A stretch of 64,000 nucleotides of DNA, taken from NCBI RefSeq assembly GCF_048771995.1, contig NC_133032.1, forward strand, positions 30,405,501-30,469,500. Reading direction: 5' to 3'. This document shows, piece after piece, positions 49,066 to 62,049 of the stretch. Position 1 is the first letter of the stretch. Each line of letters starts with the position of its first letter. The DNA comes from Taeniopygia guttata (taxonomy: Eukaryota; Chordata; Aves; Passeriformes; Estrildidae). Below the pieces are notes generated by a model that was given only the letters and a program-made list of their open reading frames with translations, searched no databases and was not told where the DNA came from. Both the position numbers and the translations under genes were made by a program.

Positions 49066-52000
49066 CAGAGGCTCATTTATTTCCATAAAAAATGGGGTCT
49101 GATCCTAAACCAGTCCTGAAGTTTCATCTTGATTGATACCAGAGGAGAGAAATACCAGTTTAGAAGATCAGTAACAGTAACTGTCTGGTATTGTGATAAA
49201 TAACTGGTTTGCAGACGATTAAGCAATAAATCTTTTAATATAAATTAAATCAAAATTCTAGCTTTCACAATTTCAGAAAAGACGTTAACATACTTGGAGA
49301 AGAACCTGCAGCTTAGAAACCAGAAGTAAAAGAGAAATAAGTACAGATTGGTTAAATATAATTCTGACATTCTGGATAGCCATCTTGGGCTTTAAATGTC
49401 TGTGTTTGGCATTACTGAGCACATTGGCTAAGATCTGGACAGCAATTTTGCCTTTTGACACTCATTCCTAGTGCTGAAATCATATGAACCTCTTCTTGCC
49501 TCACTTTCTAAATATGAACTACACCAACACACAGAAAATCTGTGTGTTCTCCAGAGGGCTGGATCAGTTTGTATCAGCTGAAACTTCATGGCGATACCCA
49601 TGTGTGCTCTTTCAGATCTCCTCTCTTTTTTCCTGCTGGTTAATTGAGAGATCAGGATCACTCATTATGTATGTCATTAGTCACTGTTAACTTTTAATTC
49701 TGAAGAACCAGAGTTGCACTCCAAAATGCAGGAGTCTTTGAGAATGTCTCTTTGAAGGTGGCCAGTCTCACTGCAGCACAAAAAAGCTGTCCATGATAGT
49801 TTCAGCCAAGGTTGATTTAAATGTGAGCACCATGAGCCTTCTTGGATGCTGGACACTGATGTTCATGACTAGTCTGCACTGAAGCCTGTCTTTGTTACTA
49901 CCAGGATTGGAACTGTTCAGTTAGCTTGGATCACTCCTCTCAGCAAGTGTGTGAATACCAGTGCCATGAATAGAAGCTCACAGCCTCTATATCACCTGCT
50001 TTTAGCAAGGCAAGAATGTGACTATACTAATTTGAGTGATAATGGAATGATGGCTGATGTACTGGGAACAGCACTGAAATTGCCCTGGTTCCATAAATCA
50101 CTATTTCCAGTGGCACAGATTAAAAGGGAAAGTTGCAGACAGGAAAACCTCACTGGATTAGGATCTCAGCAGAATGAGGCAGGTTTGAATGACAACACAT
50201 CAGTAGGATTTTCAGCATTTTCTAGAAGGAAGGATCCACAGAAGAAGGGTTCATCCAGGCAGCTGGACAGGTGCTTGCAGAAGGGATAAATGAATGATCA
50301 AGGTGAATTTTGCTGTCATAGCAGACACAGCTGCTTTGGTCCCTTTCAGCTGCTCTACAGTGTTACTAAGCAGCTACTGCAAATTATGCTGTATTCCAGC
50401 AGAGGATAGGAATACTTCTCACATAGACATGAAGGGGTTATTAGCAGGAAGAACCAAGCTTCAGAAATCTGAGATTCTCAGGTCTGTATCCTACACAAAG
50501 AATCAGAAGCTTTTCAGTCAGTAGCTCTGGTGGTGGACATTGTTCACTTTGCAGCATCCTGACTTTCCTGTACCAATATGGAAAACAACTATCCATGGTT
50601 GCTGACAGTACCTGCACAGGGACATCTGCTCCTGCTGTGTCACCAGAATTAGGAAGGAGGTTGAAATGTGATGCTGCCTGCAGGGAAAGGTACTTCAGAG
50701 GCAGGAAAGCAAAAAGAGAATTGTTTGAAAGCCATTCTCTCTTGATACTTGATGTCCATTTTCAGGACAACATACAGAGAAGCAATCATGCAAATCCAAA
50801 CTCAAGGGAAATAAGCCTTGGTTTCTTCATCTGGTGCTCTGAAATTCAGCCAGTAACACATACAGCCAAAATCCCTGAGGTGACACAGTGCATTGCTGTT
50901 TTGTAGGCAATCCATATTGGATTACTGGAGACTCCACACTGTGAAATTATTATAAACCAGTAATTAGCCAGTGATGCTGATAATTTGGTTCAGAATTCTG
51001 AAGCCAAATAAAATGAACTGATTAAAAATAATGCACTGTTAAGTCAGTCTCTTGTACAGTTAAAAACTCAGAGAAACTGACTGAAGTATTTAGAAACATA
51101 AGGAAAAATTGTAACAGTTTAAAAATGTGCTCAGCTAAAAATAGGTTTGGGTCCTTAACTGGAAATTTTAATTCTTTAAAGGCAGAAGGACACGTTATTG
51201 CTTTCACCTTGGAGAGCTCTCACTCACTTGAACACAGTTTAACCTTTGGATGGTAAAACATGATGTGCTGGAACTAAACAGTGCCTGGCACAAGTGAGAA
51301 GCTCATCAGAAGATGTTTTCTGATGTACCAGTGCTTTGGAAAAATACTTCTTGCAGGTGTTCTGAAATCACCTAGAGTTTTTCAGGAGCTGCTTGATTTA
51401 ATTTTCAAGTCCCTGCTGTGGTCATACAGACATAATCTGGTAGGTCCCTCACAACCCATTACCTTCTGCAGGTATTAAGATAGCCCTGTCAGATGTGCCT
51501 GGCTTCTTTTTTGGCCAAATTCAGCTTTCTTGGAGGACACAGAGGAACACAGCTAATGAAAGGACAGCTCATTCCAGCTTTGGAGAAATGATATATTATT
51601 TGAGAGGTCCATAAAAATGAAGACTCAGAAGACAATTTTGACTAAGTCCTTCAGTGTGTGGGAGTAGTATGAACGGAACTGCATTCCTGGGAATGACAGG
51701 AGGTCCTTCTGAGCAACTCAAGAGACCCTGCAACTGACAATATCCCAAACCACAAGGCCTAGAGAAGGATTCTGTGGCTGTAGCACTGTATTCCTGATGG
51801 TTCTCCAGGCCCTACACCAAGCAGCTACCGCTGACCACACTTTGGCAGCAGGCAGAGCTGAAGGATGCCAAGGAGGCTGCTCAGGCTGGAAGAGCTGATT
51901 CCATACCAGACCAAAGAGTTGCAGACACTGGTCACTGCTTAGATTCCTCTCTGAAGGCTTTTTATACTTCAGGGAAAAAATCCCAATACAACAAAAATAT

Positions 52001-54805
52001 TTTGAGAAGGCTCTCTTATCTAGCTGCATTTGCTTCAAGAAAAGGACTTACTCCAAGCAACCAGTGCTCGTACTCAGTGCACACACAGACTGACAACAGG
52101 AGAAGAAGAAAACAGAGCAGAAGACCCCAGTTTATAAACCAATTCTGCCTTAAAATAACTTCTATACAAAACCTAGCTAGGTACATCAGTGAGAGCTGTG
52201 ATTTTCAAAGGTCATAGAAGCCCTTATATGGTGTTTCTAAAGGAACCATAAGAATTATGCACTCACAGATTGCAGAGCAGCACTTTACAATTACATTTGC
52301 AAAGAAATTTACCCACACTTGTACACAGAGAAGTCCTTATTCTCTACCTTTATCCAGCCTCCTAAGGAAATGACACCATTTGCATATCACCCAATAAATT
52401 ATAAACCTGCCTGCTGTTTACAACTAAACAGAAAGAGCAGGAGAGGGCTCAGCAAAAGCTAAAATTTTCCATGGTTAAACAGCTGTGGAGAAGCATTTGA
52501 GGTGCTTCCATAAGGCAAAGGATGCAATGTGAGCATAGACAGAAGAAAATCTGTGCAGAAAAAAGACCAGATGACAAAAAAACTTTCAGCTGGACCTTGG
52601 AATAACTGACCCCTGCATTACAAATTCAGATAACAAGGTTTCTTTAGTTTATGAAATATTCTTATGAGCTGAGAATATAATTTCACCCATTTCTTTACAT
52701 CAGACACATTGCTGTTTTTCTCCTAGCCTTCTAATAAAATATAATTAATTTACATTTTAAAGACCTTGATGAGTTTTCTCATCACGGAACAGTGAGATTA
52801 ATAATCCTGTTACTGAGCACTTAAGTTCATGGAGATCATTTCCACAGTAACATTTTCTTAATTTTTAAAACATACCTTTTATTTGATTTACAGATTAGTG
52901 CTAATTTATGTAATAAGAGGGAGAAAAGCTGAAGAGTGAGTCAGTGTTTATTAACCTTGCTAATAGGACAGGCTTCTTCAGGCAAAATGGATATATCTTA
53001 ATTAGTGAAACGGTTGCATTGTCATTTAGCCAATTAATCCTTTCCAAACAAGTGAAGAAGAAGTAGCAAGTTTTCTTGCAGTGAATGGAAATAAACTTGT
53101 CTGCACATTCTGCACATCAATTTACACATTTTGACTTCCCCACTTTCATCAGTAAAAATGCAGCCCTTAGATTCCCCAAATAAGGCACATTTTCCATTAT
53201 ATCACTCCTTATTCTTCCAATTAATTTTCTGTAACATCTCAGTCCTTTCCATGAAACACTAAACACAGAAGTGTGAGAAGCCACCAACTGCAGGTTATAA
53301 TTCTTAAGGTTTATGTCCCACTTCTGGAAGTGTTCAGTAGTCAGCCAGGGATTGACTTAAGTGGTCTCATGAATATTTAAGACTTCAGATTATTTAGCCA
53401 AATTTCATGTTCATAGACACAGCTGGACTGGTTCTGATGGTTTATCACCTCTGTATCCTGGAGGGACATAAAGCACAGACATCTGCACACTGCCATCAGT
53501 CCCTTTGAATTTTAGGAAGATTTTAGTGCAAGGTAATGGATTTTCTTACCTTCTCTGCACACTGAAACCTGGCCCCTAAAAACCTTGAAACATAGAAAGG
53601 AGGATGACTTCTACAGAAAGGGAGTTCATTTGTTTGAAGACTTCTGTCTACCGAAGCATGATTAATTTCCACTGCGGTGACCAGGAAACTGTTCTGGAGA
53701 AAGGAGGCAGGGTGACACTGATGTAAGAAAAAGAGACTGACTTTGTTAAATCACTATTGTTTCTGGACACTTATTCCATCTTTACTAGATTAGATATTTA
53801 GCTGATAGATAACAGTTCCAAAGAATTATCTATGTTTGATTTACTTAAGCAGTGAATTATGAACTGTGAATGCTTTCACTGTAAACTCTGATAATGTTTT
53901 TGTTATGGTCATGTTAAAAGACATACTCAACAATTAGGTCATCTCTTAAAAGATCAACTACTTCCCTGAGGACTCCTAGAAGAAAAAAAAACCAATGTGT
54001 ACAAGTTCAGGCAGTTGTTTGTAGTCAGAGAAATCTGCAGCTATCCAGACCTGCATTCTGAACAATCCCTTGTCAATTAGACAGTTAGCAGAAACTTAAC
54101 AGTTTTTTATTGCTTTGAAGTGAGCAGAGATAGTTTGTAGCTAGTATAATAGAGGCGATTCTACAGCTTTTTCACCCTGCTTTCCCACTTTTTATCTCCG
54201 TGAGGTTATTACAGCTTGTCTACACTGATCTCTCTCTGAAATAAACTTATTTTCTTAGGAGCTTCAAGTATGCCTGGAAAGAAGTATGGCTCCTAGGAAT
54301 GTAGTGTGTATTGTTGCAATTTCCATGCCTTTTAGTACAGAACATTTGTGCTTTTCAGCACAAACAGCCTGGACCACTCTGTAAAATGAGCAATCAATTC
54401 ACTATGGATAAAAACAATTTTGTCTGAAGTCCAGCTTGCTGACAAGAAAGTAGGAGACATCTCAGCTGCAAGATGATATGCTGAGAAATCTCCTTTCCTA
54501 GGAAACACACCCAGAGCATTATAGGTTTCTCATGAGGCTCTGCCATTCATTCACTCAACCCATGCATGCTTTTGCCAAGACCTGTGCACTGAATTAAATC
54601 CCTGAACAGCTAATTGGACTTGTTTGGACATTGTCTTTGCAGACAATAATGTTGTTCAAGGCTTCCTTTTCCTTAAAAATATCAAATGTATGGTTTACTG
54701 TCACATCTGAGATTTAGCAACTTACCTGCAAAAAATTCAAGGACAGGTCATAACTAAAAAAAAAAAAAAAAATCAGAAGATTTTGGTCATGAGGTCTTTC
54801 CACAT

Positions 54806-54811
54806 TTTATT
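54806..54811 (-). terminator. CFAP221: CFAP221-like poly(A) signal
   Basis: AATAAA on the minus strand about 310 nt past the TAA, with a T run on that strand (A run 54755-54772 on plus) just downstream. Implies a short 3' UTR of about 330 nt. Confidence 0.65.
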
Positions 54812-55117
54812 TGAAAACTGTGACCTGTAAACTAATTACCAAACTATTTACATGGTAGTACTGAGGTTTTCTGGTCTTTCACACCACAACAAAATAAACA
54901 GGTGTAAAGTTGAGGTTTCTCACTGGAGTAATTTTTGTGTTTGGGGTAGTGAGCACAGTGAGAGTCCTTGACAGAGGTGGCATCACTGGTGGTTCTCTTC
55001 TCTTTGCATATGAAGTTGCTGACCTCACTGAGCAAAAGTAAATGTAGCTGGGACAGGGGAGACCTCATACATTAACAGGATAAGCAGGGCCAGGCCACAA
55101 ACTTTGTGAAATTACTC

Positions 55118-55241
55118 TTATCCCAGAATAAGGGTTTTATTAATTGCTTTCAGCTTCAATGTCTCCAGATGTTTTCGAATTTTCTCTCCGATCTCACTGT
55201 TCTGGAGTTGAAAATGTCCATCTGGACCATTCTGTGGGTCT
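55118..55241 (-). CDS. CFAP221: CFAP221-like terminal coding exon
   Basis: DPQNGPDGHFQLQNSEIGEK then IRKHLETLKLKAINKTLILG and TAA. A basic amphipathic helix (KIRKHLETLKLKAINK) ends the protein. Acceptor tttcttgcag. Confidence 0.87.
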
Positions 55242-58200
55242 CTGCAAGAAATTTAAAGCATCATTTGTATTTATAATAATCCAGGAAACTATTTAGGAAT
55301 GTCTTCAAAATCCAAAGGAAGAAGCACTCAAGATTTCTTTTCTCATAATGAATACAGGGTATTCCATCACTGATGCAGAGCTGAATAGGTAGTGAAACTG
55401 TGAACAGAACATTTAACTCTTGGCTTGGCCAGTTAGGAAAGTTGACCATCTGACAGGTAAATACAAACTGAGTATTACATTTTATCCATGTAAATTGTGA
55501 TTGCCAGAACAAGGGTAGCCACATGAAAACCTGATTTGCCTTAAGGACAAAAATGCTGAAACTGCTGTAGAGGAGCAGTATGTTCTCTGTCACCTAGTGA
55601 AACACCCCCCACACTTCACAATAACAAAACCTTTCAGTGACAACATAAAGGATTGGAACTTCATTATTTGCTAAGAAATTTTTGCTTCCCTCTTTACAAA
55701 CCCAAAATAATAAGGAAGATTTCAACAAGTAAATATCAATACCCAGAGTTGTCTAATATTGAAAATAATTTTAATTTTTTTTAAACATCTAAGATTTAAG
55801 AAAGAAAGAAGGTTATAAAATGACTCACCCAGGAAAAGCACCATCCAGCACTGCTTCACTGTGAAGGAAAAAGGTCTCTCTTTAGTTACTCAAGCTGTCC
55901 CAAATCCCCATGTTCTGACAACCAGTGTCATAAAATGTAAAAACCGGCACTGAGTGCAACACATCTACATTTTTACAGAAAATTCTTTTCAATCAGTGTT
56001 TTTGTCAGAGACCTCACAATATGGAGCACTGTTTTAAAGTTTAATGACTGACAGCTGAATGGGATTTCAAAGCAAATAAAATTATTCCTCTCTAAAAGTA
56101 AAGCAGACATTCAAATCTCTTGATAGCTCTGAAAGTTTGAGGTTATCTTGAACATCCTGGTATCTAAGCCACATCATGACCACTTTAAAGAGGGGCAACT
56201 GTTGGACAGAAATTAATTCACTTGCTCCAAGGTTAGAGCTCAGCACTTTCACCTGTGTTGCTCTGCAGTCACTTGTCACTCACACTATCTGCTGTGATGT
56301 GGGTTGGGGGAGTGAAAAAGAAAATAAGAAGAAAAAAGAAAAGACGGAGAAAAAAGCACCATGCCAGGGGGAAATTCTAAGGACCCTTTTCTCTGCCAGC
56401 ATTAATAAATACCTAACCAAAAGGGTCAATGAAAAGCAAAAGTCACTGGTCCAAGAATGCTGAACATCTCTGAGAAATCAAGCAAACTGTCTCAAATGTT
56501 AGATCATACTGATATAACCATAATCAGAGATCCAGACCAATGCATCCCATTCACAGCTGCTTTCTGAAATAAAATCCAGAGACTGAATTTGCAGTGCAAA
56601 TTTACTCCAAGTACTAGATCTGCATCCCACTTGTGATGGAGCCCATAGAACACCTCAGTATGGCTTTCTATGCAATTCTGAAAGGGGTGCTTGACTTTAG
56701 ATTCCATTCCCCTCTTCTAATTTCAAAATATACCTACCTTTCTATTTTTGTTGATTCTTCTTCATCTTCTTTTGAGAGTGCCCCCCCAATCTGTGGAAAT
56801 TCAGCTTTCACCATCTCTGGAGTAAGAATCATGTTGAACTCAGCTTCATGTGTCTCACTAAAAATTAGTAAGATGATGAACAATTTGCCTTTGTCCTTTT
56901 GAAAGTATTTTTTAGCAAACAAGAACAGAAGTATGTTTTATGGAAAAGAGACTTCGTGCTTTTGCCTTTGAGGATCTCTTGGGACAGCTTTTGACACATC
57001 CATACAAGTGGTTTAGACAGTCAAAAACAGCATATACAGAATAGAGGAGAAACTTACTGGTCAATTATATTCTCTTTGTCTCTCTCAGGTAAGTCATTCA
57101 GCACTGGTGGTACATCTCTTGGAAGCATATCTGAACTGTAAGGATCCCTGTGATGGAAATGGTATAAGTTTAATGTATTATTACTAATGGTATTTTCATA
57201 TTTTGAAGCTTCACAGCAGTTGCAGTTACAATGAAGACGATATACTGTTAAGTATTTGTGGAAAATCTGGCTACACCAAAAATGCTGCGATATAAGGGAA
57301 TGTGAGCCTGAGAGATGTTGGCTACCACTGGGTGCAAGTGTCCATAAGTTAAAAGGTTTTACAGACCGGGTTTGTACCTCCTGGGGTCTTCTAGAACTGA
57401 GTCAACAACCTTTCAGGAGAGATGTTATTGAAAGCCCAGACTGGAATTCTCCTTCCTGGGCTAGGCATTTCTTTTAATAACACCGCTCTTAATCCACCCT
57501 TCTAGGAGCTCAGTAGGAGTTTTTTCTGTTGGTTTTGGATTTCTGAGCAGCAATTAATTCCACTTTTAGTCCCACTTTCATTTGTGGGACTAGTGACTGA
57601 TCAATATAGTTATAGGCAGCAGAAACTAGTGCAGGACAGAGGATTTGTATTTTCAAATCCTTTCTTACCTAAGTGCTGTATTTGTCAATGTGGGAATGTT
57701 AGAAAAAGTGGAATACTCCAGTGGTGAGAATTTTCTCCATTCCATTACTCCACAAATCACTTCCTGAAATCACAAGTGATACACAATCAGACCTCTAATA
57801 TATAATGCTATGGGGAGAGAAACTTGCAGGACAGAACATCTTGGCTGAGAATTGAATCTGGGGAGCTGAATATTTCAAAGATCCTTCCATCACTGTAAGG
57901 GCATGAAAATACAACATTAAACACATGGAAAGAGCAAAGAAACATGAAGGCATAAATAAGAGACATGGATAAAGCCTAAGTAGAACTAGTTATTCTGAGA
58001 CATGCACTGCACTGACTATTTAGGTGCATGCATAATTTATATTTGAAATTATTTTCTATCTAGAATGACTCCACCTTCTATTTTGATTCCTTAGAGCAAG
58101 TTCTCAAGAAGAACATACCCAAGACAGGTATTCATACAATAAACCCAAAAGGCCATACCTTGTGATCCAGAAATTTCTTTTGTGTGACTGGAATACTGGA

Positions 58201-61200
58201 TCCTCTGGGACATTGCTTGGTAACAGTATATTTTGGATGAGGACAAAGATGATATTCAATATTTGATTCACAATAGGCCAAAGGAGGTAAAAATGGAACT
58301 AATCCTGGAATGGGGTTCTAAAAATAATGAAGAGACTATTTTAATGAAATGTTTTGAGTACCATAACAAATCTTATTAATGAAAACTCTGTTCTTACAAC
58401 TAACGTAGTCTCCCCAGATTCACAGCTTTGTCTTACTGTGACTGCTCTGTTTTGTATGATCCTTCACTTTCTGTATCTTCCCCTCATCCTACAATGTTGT
58501 CTGATTAATTCATGCTCCCTACTGTCTGAAATACAGCAATTTAGCTGTTGTCTCCAAGTCTGGAAGAAAAAACTATTGCCTAATTACTCTGAAATCCATT
58601 GCTGATTCTCTGAATAGTTCAGAATCCAAGAAGGGAAAATGGACTTGCTACAGTGGAAGCCACAGCACACATGGCTTCACATTTTGCCATCCATTTCCCT
58701 GCATTAGCATCTGCTTCTGGATAAAGCCCAGTGTTGGGTAGTGTGGGATCAAGCTGTGCCTGGCTCTCACACTGCTATGACAGAGGGATGAAAGAAATGC
58801 ACAGAGTATCTCATCAGCATGTCCACTGGAGTCCTGGCTGCATGTGAGGAGGACGAGTCTACATCATAGATGTTGTGCCAAGGTCACCAGACCAGCACAG
58901 CGGGCAGGGCTGGGAGCCAGAGCCCCCCACAGCAGGCACAGTGCCATGGTGGGTGGGACATCTGCCTGTGCCCATGCACTGCCCTGCACTGAGCCCTACA
59001 GCTGTCTCTGCCTGCTCAGAGGCACCTTGGCATCTCCAGGCTGTGCTGCACTGTGGGAAACACCTCCTGCAGCTGGTGCCACCTAGCACAATCTACATGA
59101 CAACAGTACCAGAAAACCCTCCCATACAAGTGGCAGTGATTTTTCTGAATCTCTGTGCCTAACAGCTTGGAAATGTGGTTTGGGATGCTGTGAGGACTCT
59201 TAGAAACTGTAAAGCAGCAGGATCCAGTGTGAACAGAGTTCAACTTCACTTTTCTATCTACCCAAGGCAGATCTGTGGTCACTCAGCTGAACAGCAGGAA
59301 AAGACTGCACCTATCTGACCTACCTGGGCAAGAATGTGAGGTTACAGATGGACTGAGATGTCAAGATCATGGCCTTTCCTCTAACATCCAAATGGGGAAA
59401 CAAATTAAGAAGGGAGGAATTCCATGATGTTCTCAGAAATTGCATGATCATTGATCATTTGTGGAGTGTCAGACTGGAAGAGTCTCCAGTTCTCTGCGTT
59501 CACTGCAATTTTTCTTATCATCCCTCCCCTAAACTGATCAAAACCCACTCTAAACTGAAATGGTGCCCTTCTCAGGTGGAATGAACTCTGTGATCTTACC
59601 TATCAGAGCTTGCACCATGAAGGATTACTCTCACTCTGGATAGTTTTAAAACCATTCTGAGCAAAAAAACTGCTCACAAATTCCACATCAGGCTTTTGGT
59701 GAAACAAGCACACTTCTGCTCCTTTCTTAGGTTCTTTATGGAAGCCAGCTCTTACTTACAAAAATGCGAAGTGGGTTGATCTCTGTTGGGTGGACTAAAG
59801 TCTGGGGAGGAACCAGGTTTAATAGGCTGATATCCCCTTCTGCTGCTGCATTGTCAAAATCTTTCCTCTGAGAGAGCTGCCCCTCAGGAGAAGGAACAAC
59901 TTGAATCAATTCATCCTTGAAAAACACAGACATCAAAGATTCTCAGAGTGTAGTAAAAGATTGAGGCAAAGTCAATCAAATAATTGTGGAAATGTAGGCT
60001 TGGGCGTGACTTTGTTACCTGGGCTCCCTGCCTCAGTGGTCGGGAAAGTTTTACAGGTTTGTAACTTGTAGCTGCATAGTGTGTACAAACTGGCTGATAC
60101 TTCATAATGTTGCAATGCTGAGGAACCTAAGTGCAAAGAAAAAAGGTGTGCTACAGGAAATGACAATAATCACATTCAGTTAACTCATAGATGGAGTGGA
60201 ATATTTGGCTTTATCATGGACACATCACATCTCCATGGTAAAAGACACTTGGAGCACTCTCCCAGAACATGGTACATAACCAAAACTTTGAGAACCCATA
60301 CTTCACCAGGACTTTGATCATTGAGATACAATAATTTCAGCTGAGGTGATTCATCTCTGTGGAGAGAGGGGAATATTGCTGGCTGTAAGCTGGTTACTTA
60401 TGGAAACTGGTGAGCTTTGATTTTAATAACAGCATGCTAATCATACAGCCTTATTAAAGCAACATTTTTACTGGGCTGTGCAGAGACCAATGAATCATTT
60501 AACTGCACAGGTAAGAGAAACATGAGGGAGCTGTACCAACTCACCTTCAAGTCGTAAAAAGGAAAAATGTGTTCAACTTTCACATCTACAGATTCAATAG
60601 GAACTAGGCCAAGAGCATCAGGTGCCTGAAACAGAACAGTATTTAAAACCAGTAATATGGTGGGCATTTTGGTTTGTATTGGCAGTAATCCATAAGCACA
60701 GCTAATTGAAAATGTATGGAAATAATTATGCAAATATTTATTTTATACAGTTTGATATTGCTGTTGTTCTTTCTTGGATCCCAGTATTTCAGTTATTTTT
60801 TTCTTTACTTCTGAAAAATGGATATTAACTTACTCTAAGCATTAATGTATTGCTCACAATTTTAGGATACAATTAAAAGAATGAAAGATTTTTTTTTTAC
60901 TGTTTTCAGCAGAACCCTTAGTAAATCTAAAGGCTTGAATTAATTTGCTAGAACACTGGAACACCAGTCACACTGTGAAATTTCAATAAAAGGACTATCA
61001 GCCCTGGGGCCAATGTCCTCGACAAAATTCTAACATTTGAGTTACTGTACCTACCAAATAACTGTGTAGTTCACGGGAACTGTAAAAGGGGAATTCAAAA
61101 GGCAATATACGATCTTCAGATATTCTGGAAGAAAACTCTTTATGTTCTTCACTCTTCTCTGCTCTGCTGAAACTCCTGCTTTCTGTCATGAGTGGAAACC

Positions 61201-61406
61201 AAATATTAAGATTTTATAATATATCTTAATACACTGTTTCAGAAATAGAATCAAGCCACAAAATGTATTTAACATTTTCCTAAACTAGGATGTCTAGTAA
61301 TTTTAATATAAAAAGTAAATCAATAATTCCTAAATACTTTAAATGTCACATCTATAAGATATGAGCACAATACCTTGAATAGCAGACAGATTTAATTTTC
61401 CCTTTC
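55118..61406 (-). CDS. CFAP221: CFAP221-like (PCDP1) gene, 3' part with eleven coding exons
   Basis: CFAP221/PCDP1 is a central-apparatus protein of motile cilia that binds calmodulin (family knowledge). The exons, in 5' to 3' order, are given as separate entries. Phases agree at all ten junctions, giving about 374 C-terminal codons ending in ...AINKTLILG and TAA. Blocks I associate with the CFAP221 C-terminus are ATSYKPVKLSRPLRQGA, HPTEINPLRIF, HPKYTVTKQCPRGSSIPVTQ and LTPEMVKAEFPQ. I see no catalytic motif or membrane segment; the chain is Pro-rich and largely without predicted fold. Upstream exons were not found before the window end. The exon structure is solid, but the name rests on memory of the family and would be settled by a protein search. 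Confidence 0.68.
55829..55858 (-). CDS. CFAP221: CFAP221-like exon, 30-nt microexon
   Basis: Encodes EAVLDGAFP with split codons on both sides. Acceptor ccttcacag, donor gtgagt. Phase keeps the downstream frame, which supports it. Confidence 0.78.
56738..56857 (-). CDS. CFAP221: CFAP221-like exon
   Basis: ETHEAEFNMILTPEMVKAEF then PQIGGALSKEDEEESTKIE. The acidic KEDEEES stretch follows a predicted helix. Acceptor ctaatttttag, donor gtaggt. Confidence 0.86.
57058..57147 (-). CDS. CFAP221: CFAP221-like exon
   Basis: DPYSSDMLPRDVPPVLNDLP then ERDKENIID, with split codons at both ends. Acceptor ccatcacag, donor gtaagt. Confidence 0.85.
57669..57763 (-). CDS. CFAP221: CFAP221-like exon
   Basis: EVICGVMEWRKFSPLEYSTF then SNIPTLTNTAL, with a split Arg codon. 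Acceptor gatttcag, donor gtaag. Confidence 0.86.
58159..58317 (-). CDS. CFAP221: CFAP221-like exon
   Basis: 53 codons, NPIPGLVPFLPPLAYCESNI through EYHLCPHPKYTVTKQCPRGS to VTQKKFLDHK. Acceptor attatttttag, donor gtatgg. Confidence 0.87.
59760..59915 (-). CDS. CFAP221: CFAP221-like exon
   Basis: 52 codons, DELIQVVPSPEGQLSQRKDF through LLNLVPPQTLVHPTEINPLR to IF. Acceptor tttttcaag, donor gtaagt. Confidence 0.86.
60019..60126 (-). CDS. CFAP221: CFAP221-like exon
   Basis: 36 codons, VPQHCNIMKYQPVCTHYAAT then SYKPVKLSRPLRQGAQ. The YAATSYKP..LSRPLRQGA block is the main reason for the family call. Acceptor gcacttag, donor gtaaca. Confidence 0.86.
60545..60625 (-). CDS. CFAP221: CFAP221-like exon
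   Basis: 27 codons, APDALGLVPIESVDVKVEHI then FPFYDLK. Acceptor ctgtttcag, donor gtgagt. Confidence 0.85.
61055..61182 (-). CDS. CFAP221: CFAP221-like exon
   Basis: SRSFSRAEKSEEHKEFSSRI then SEDRILPFEFPFYSSRELHS and YL. Acceptor actcatgacag (weak pyrimidine tract), donor gtaggt. An in-frame ATG just upstream is intronic under this model. Confidence 0.82.
61374..61406 (-). CDS. CFAP221: CFAP221-like exon, 33-nt microexon
   Basis: Encodes KGKLNLSAIQ between a tctttttag acceptor and gtattg donor. The last G joins AA of the next exon to make Glu. Found only by phase matching, so a little less certain than the others. Confidence 0.72.
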
Positions 61407-62049
61407 CTAAAAAGACATCACAGCCCACTCCTTCCATCATTGTTCACAGAAAAACTGAGGCAAGTCAGAGGTCTCTCTGACACTAAATGTCATTACACCT
61501 TCTATTTGCAGCATTCCTGCATCTCCTGCATCCTGGGAACTAAAAGTGCCCGTCTGCAGAAGAAGGAAAAGGCCTAATATGGAGCACTGTGTCTCAGGAG
61601 CTGTCAATTTGTGTGTGTCTACGAGGGAGTGGGAAATAAGAGACTTAAATTCTTCTCTGTCTCCTATTTACCCAAATGTGACTCCCATCCAAAGTCAGTT
61701 TTCTTCTATGATGTTAAATAACAAGTGACTTTTCCAGACTGGCACTTTCATTTCAGCGTAAAAAAACCCCAATTGATTAAAAACACTTCTATGAGAAAAC
61801 AATGAGGACAAAAACTCAACTCAGTACTGGCTACCTGGCAATGTGTCTCATGATTCCTACTGTCTCATTTCACTGAGTTCAGACATTTTGCCTTCATCAC
61901 ATTCAGGTGTCTTTCCCCCTTCCATCCCCCCCTGCAGTAAGCTCCTCTCATCCTGTGACTCTCACCTCTTGGGCTCCACCTGATCTGTTCATCTCCCTGT
62001 CTGTCACACAGTCCCATCTGTCCTTTCATTGCTCCTCAGGCCTACACAC

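Larger units (their letters stand above)
37131..54785. other. Intergenic interval between ESYT3 and the CFAP221-like gene
   Basis: About 17.7 kb with no exon series I can support on either strand. It holds three CR1 fragments (37.3, 38.2 and 42.5 kb), a 240-codon minus-strand ORF at 42870-43592, a short tandem duplication at 49016-49065, and an AT-rich stretch at 52.6-53.2 kb. I looked for Ras-type motifs expected for MRAS (such as DTAGQEEF) among the translations and saw none. Confidence 0.6.
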
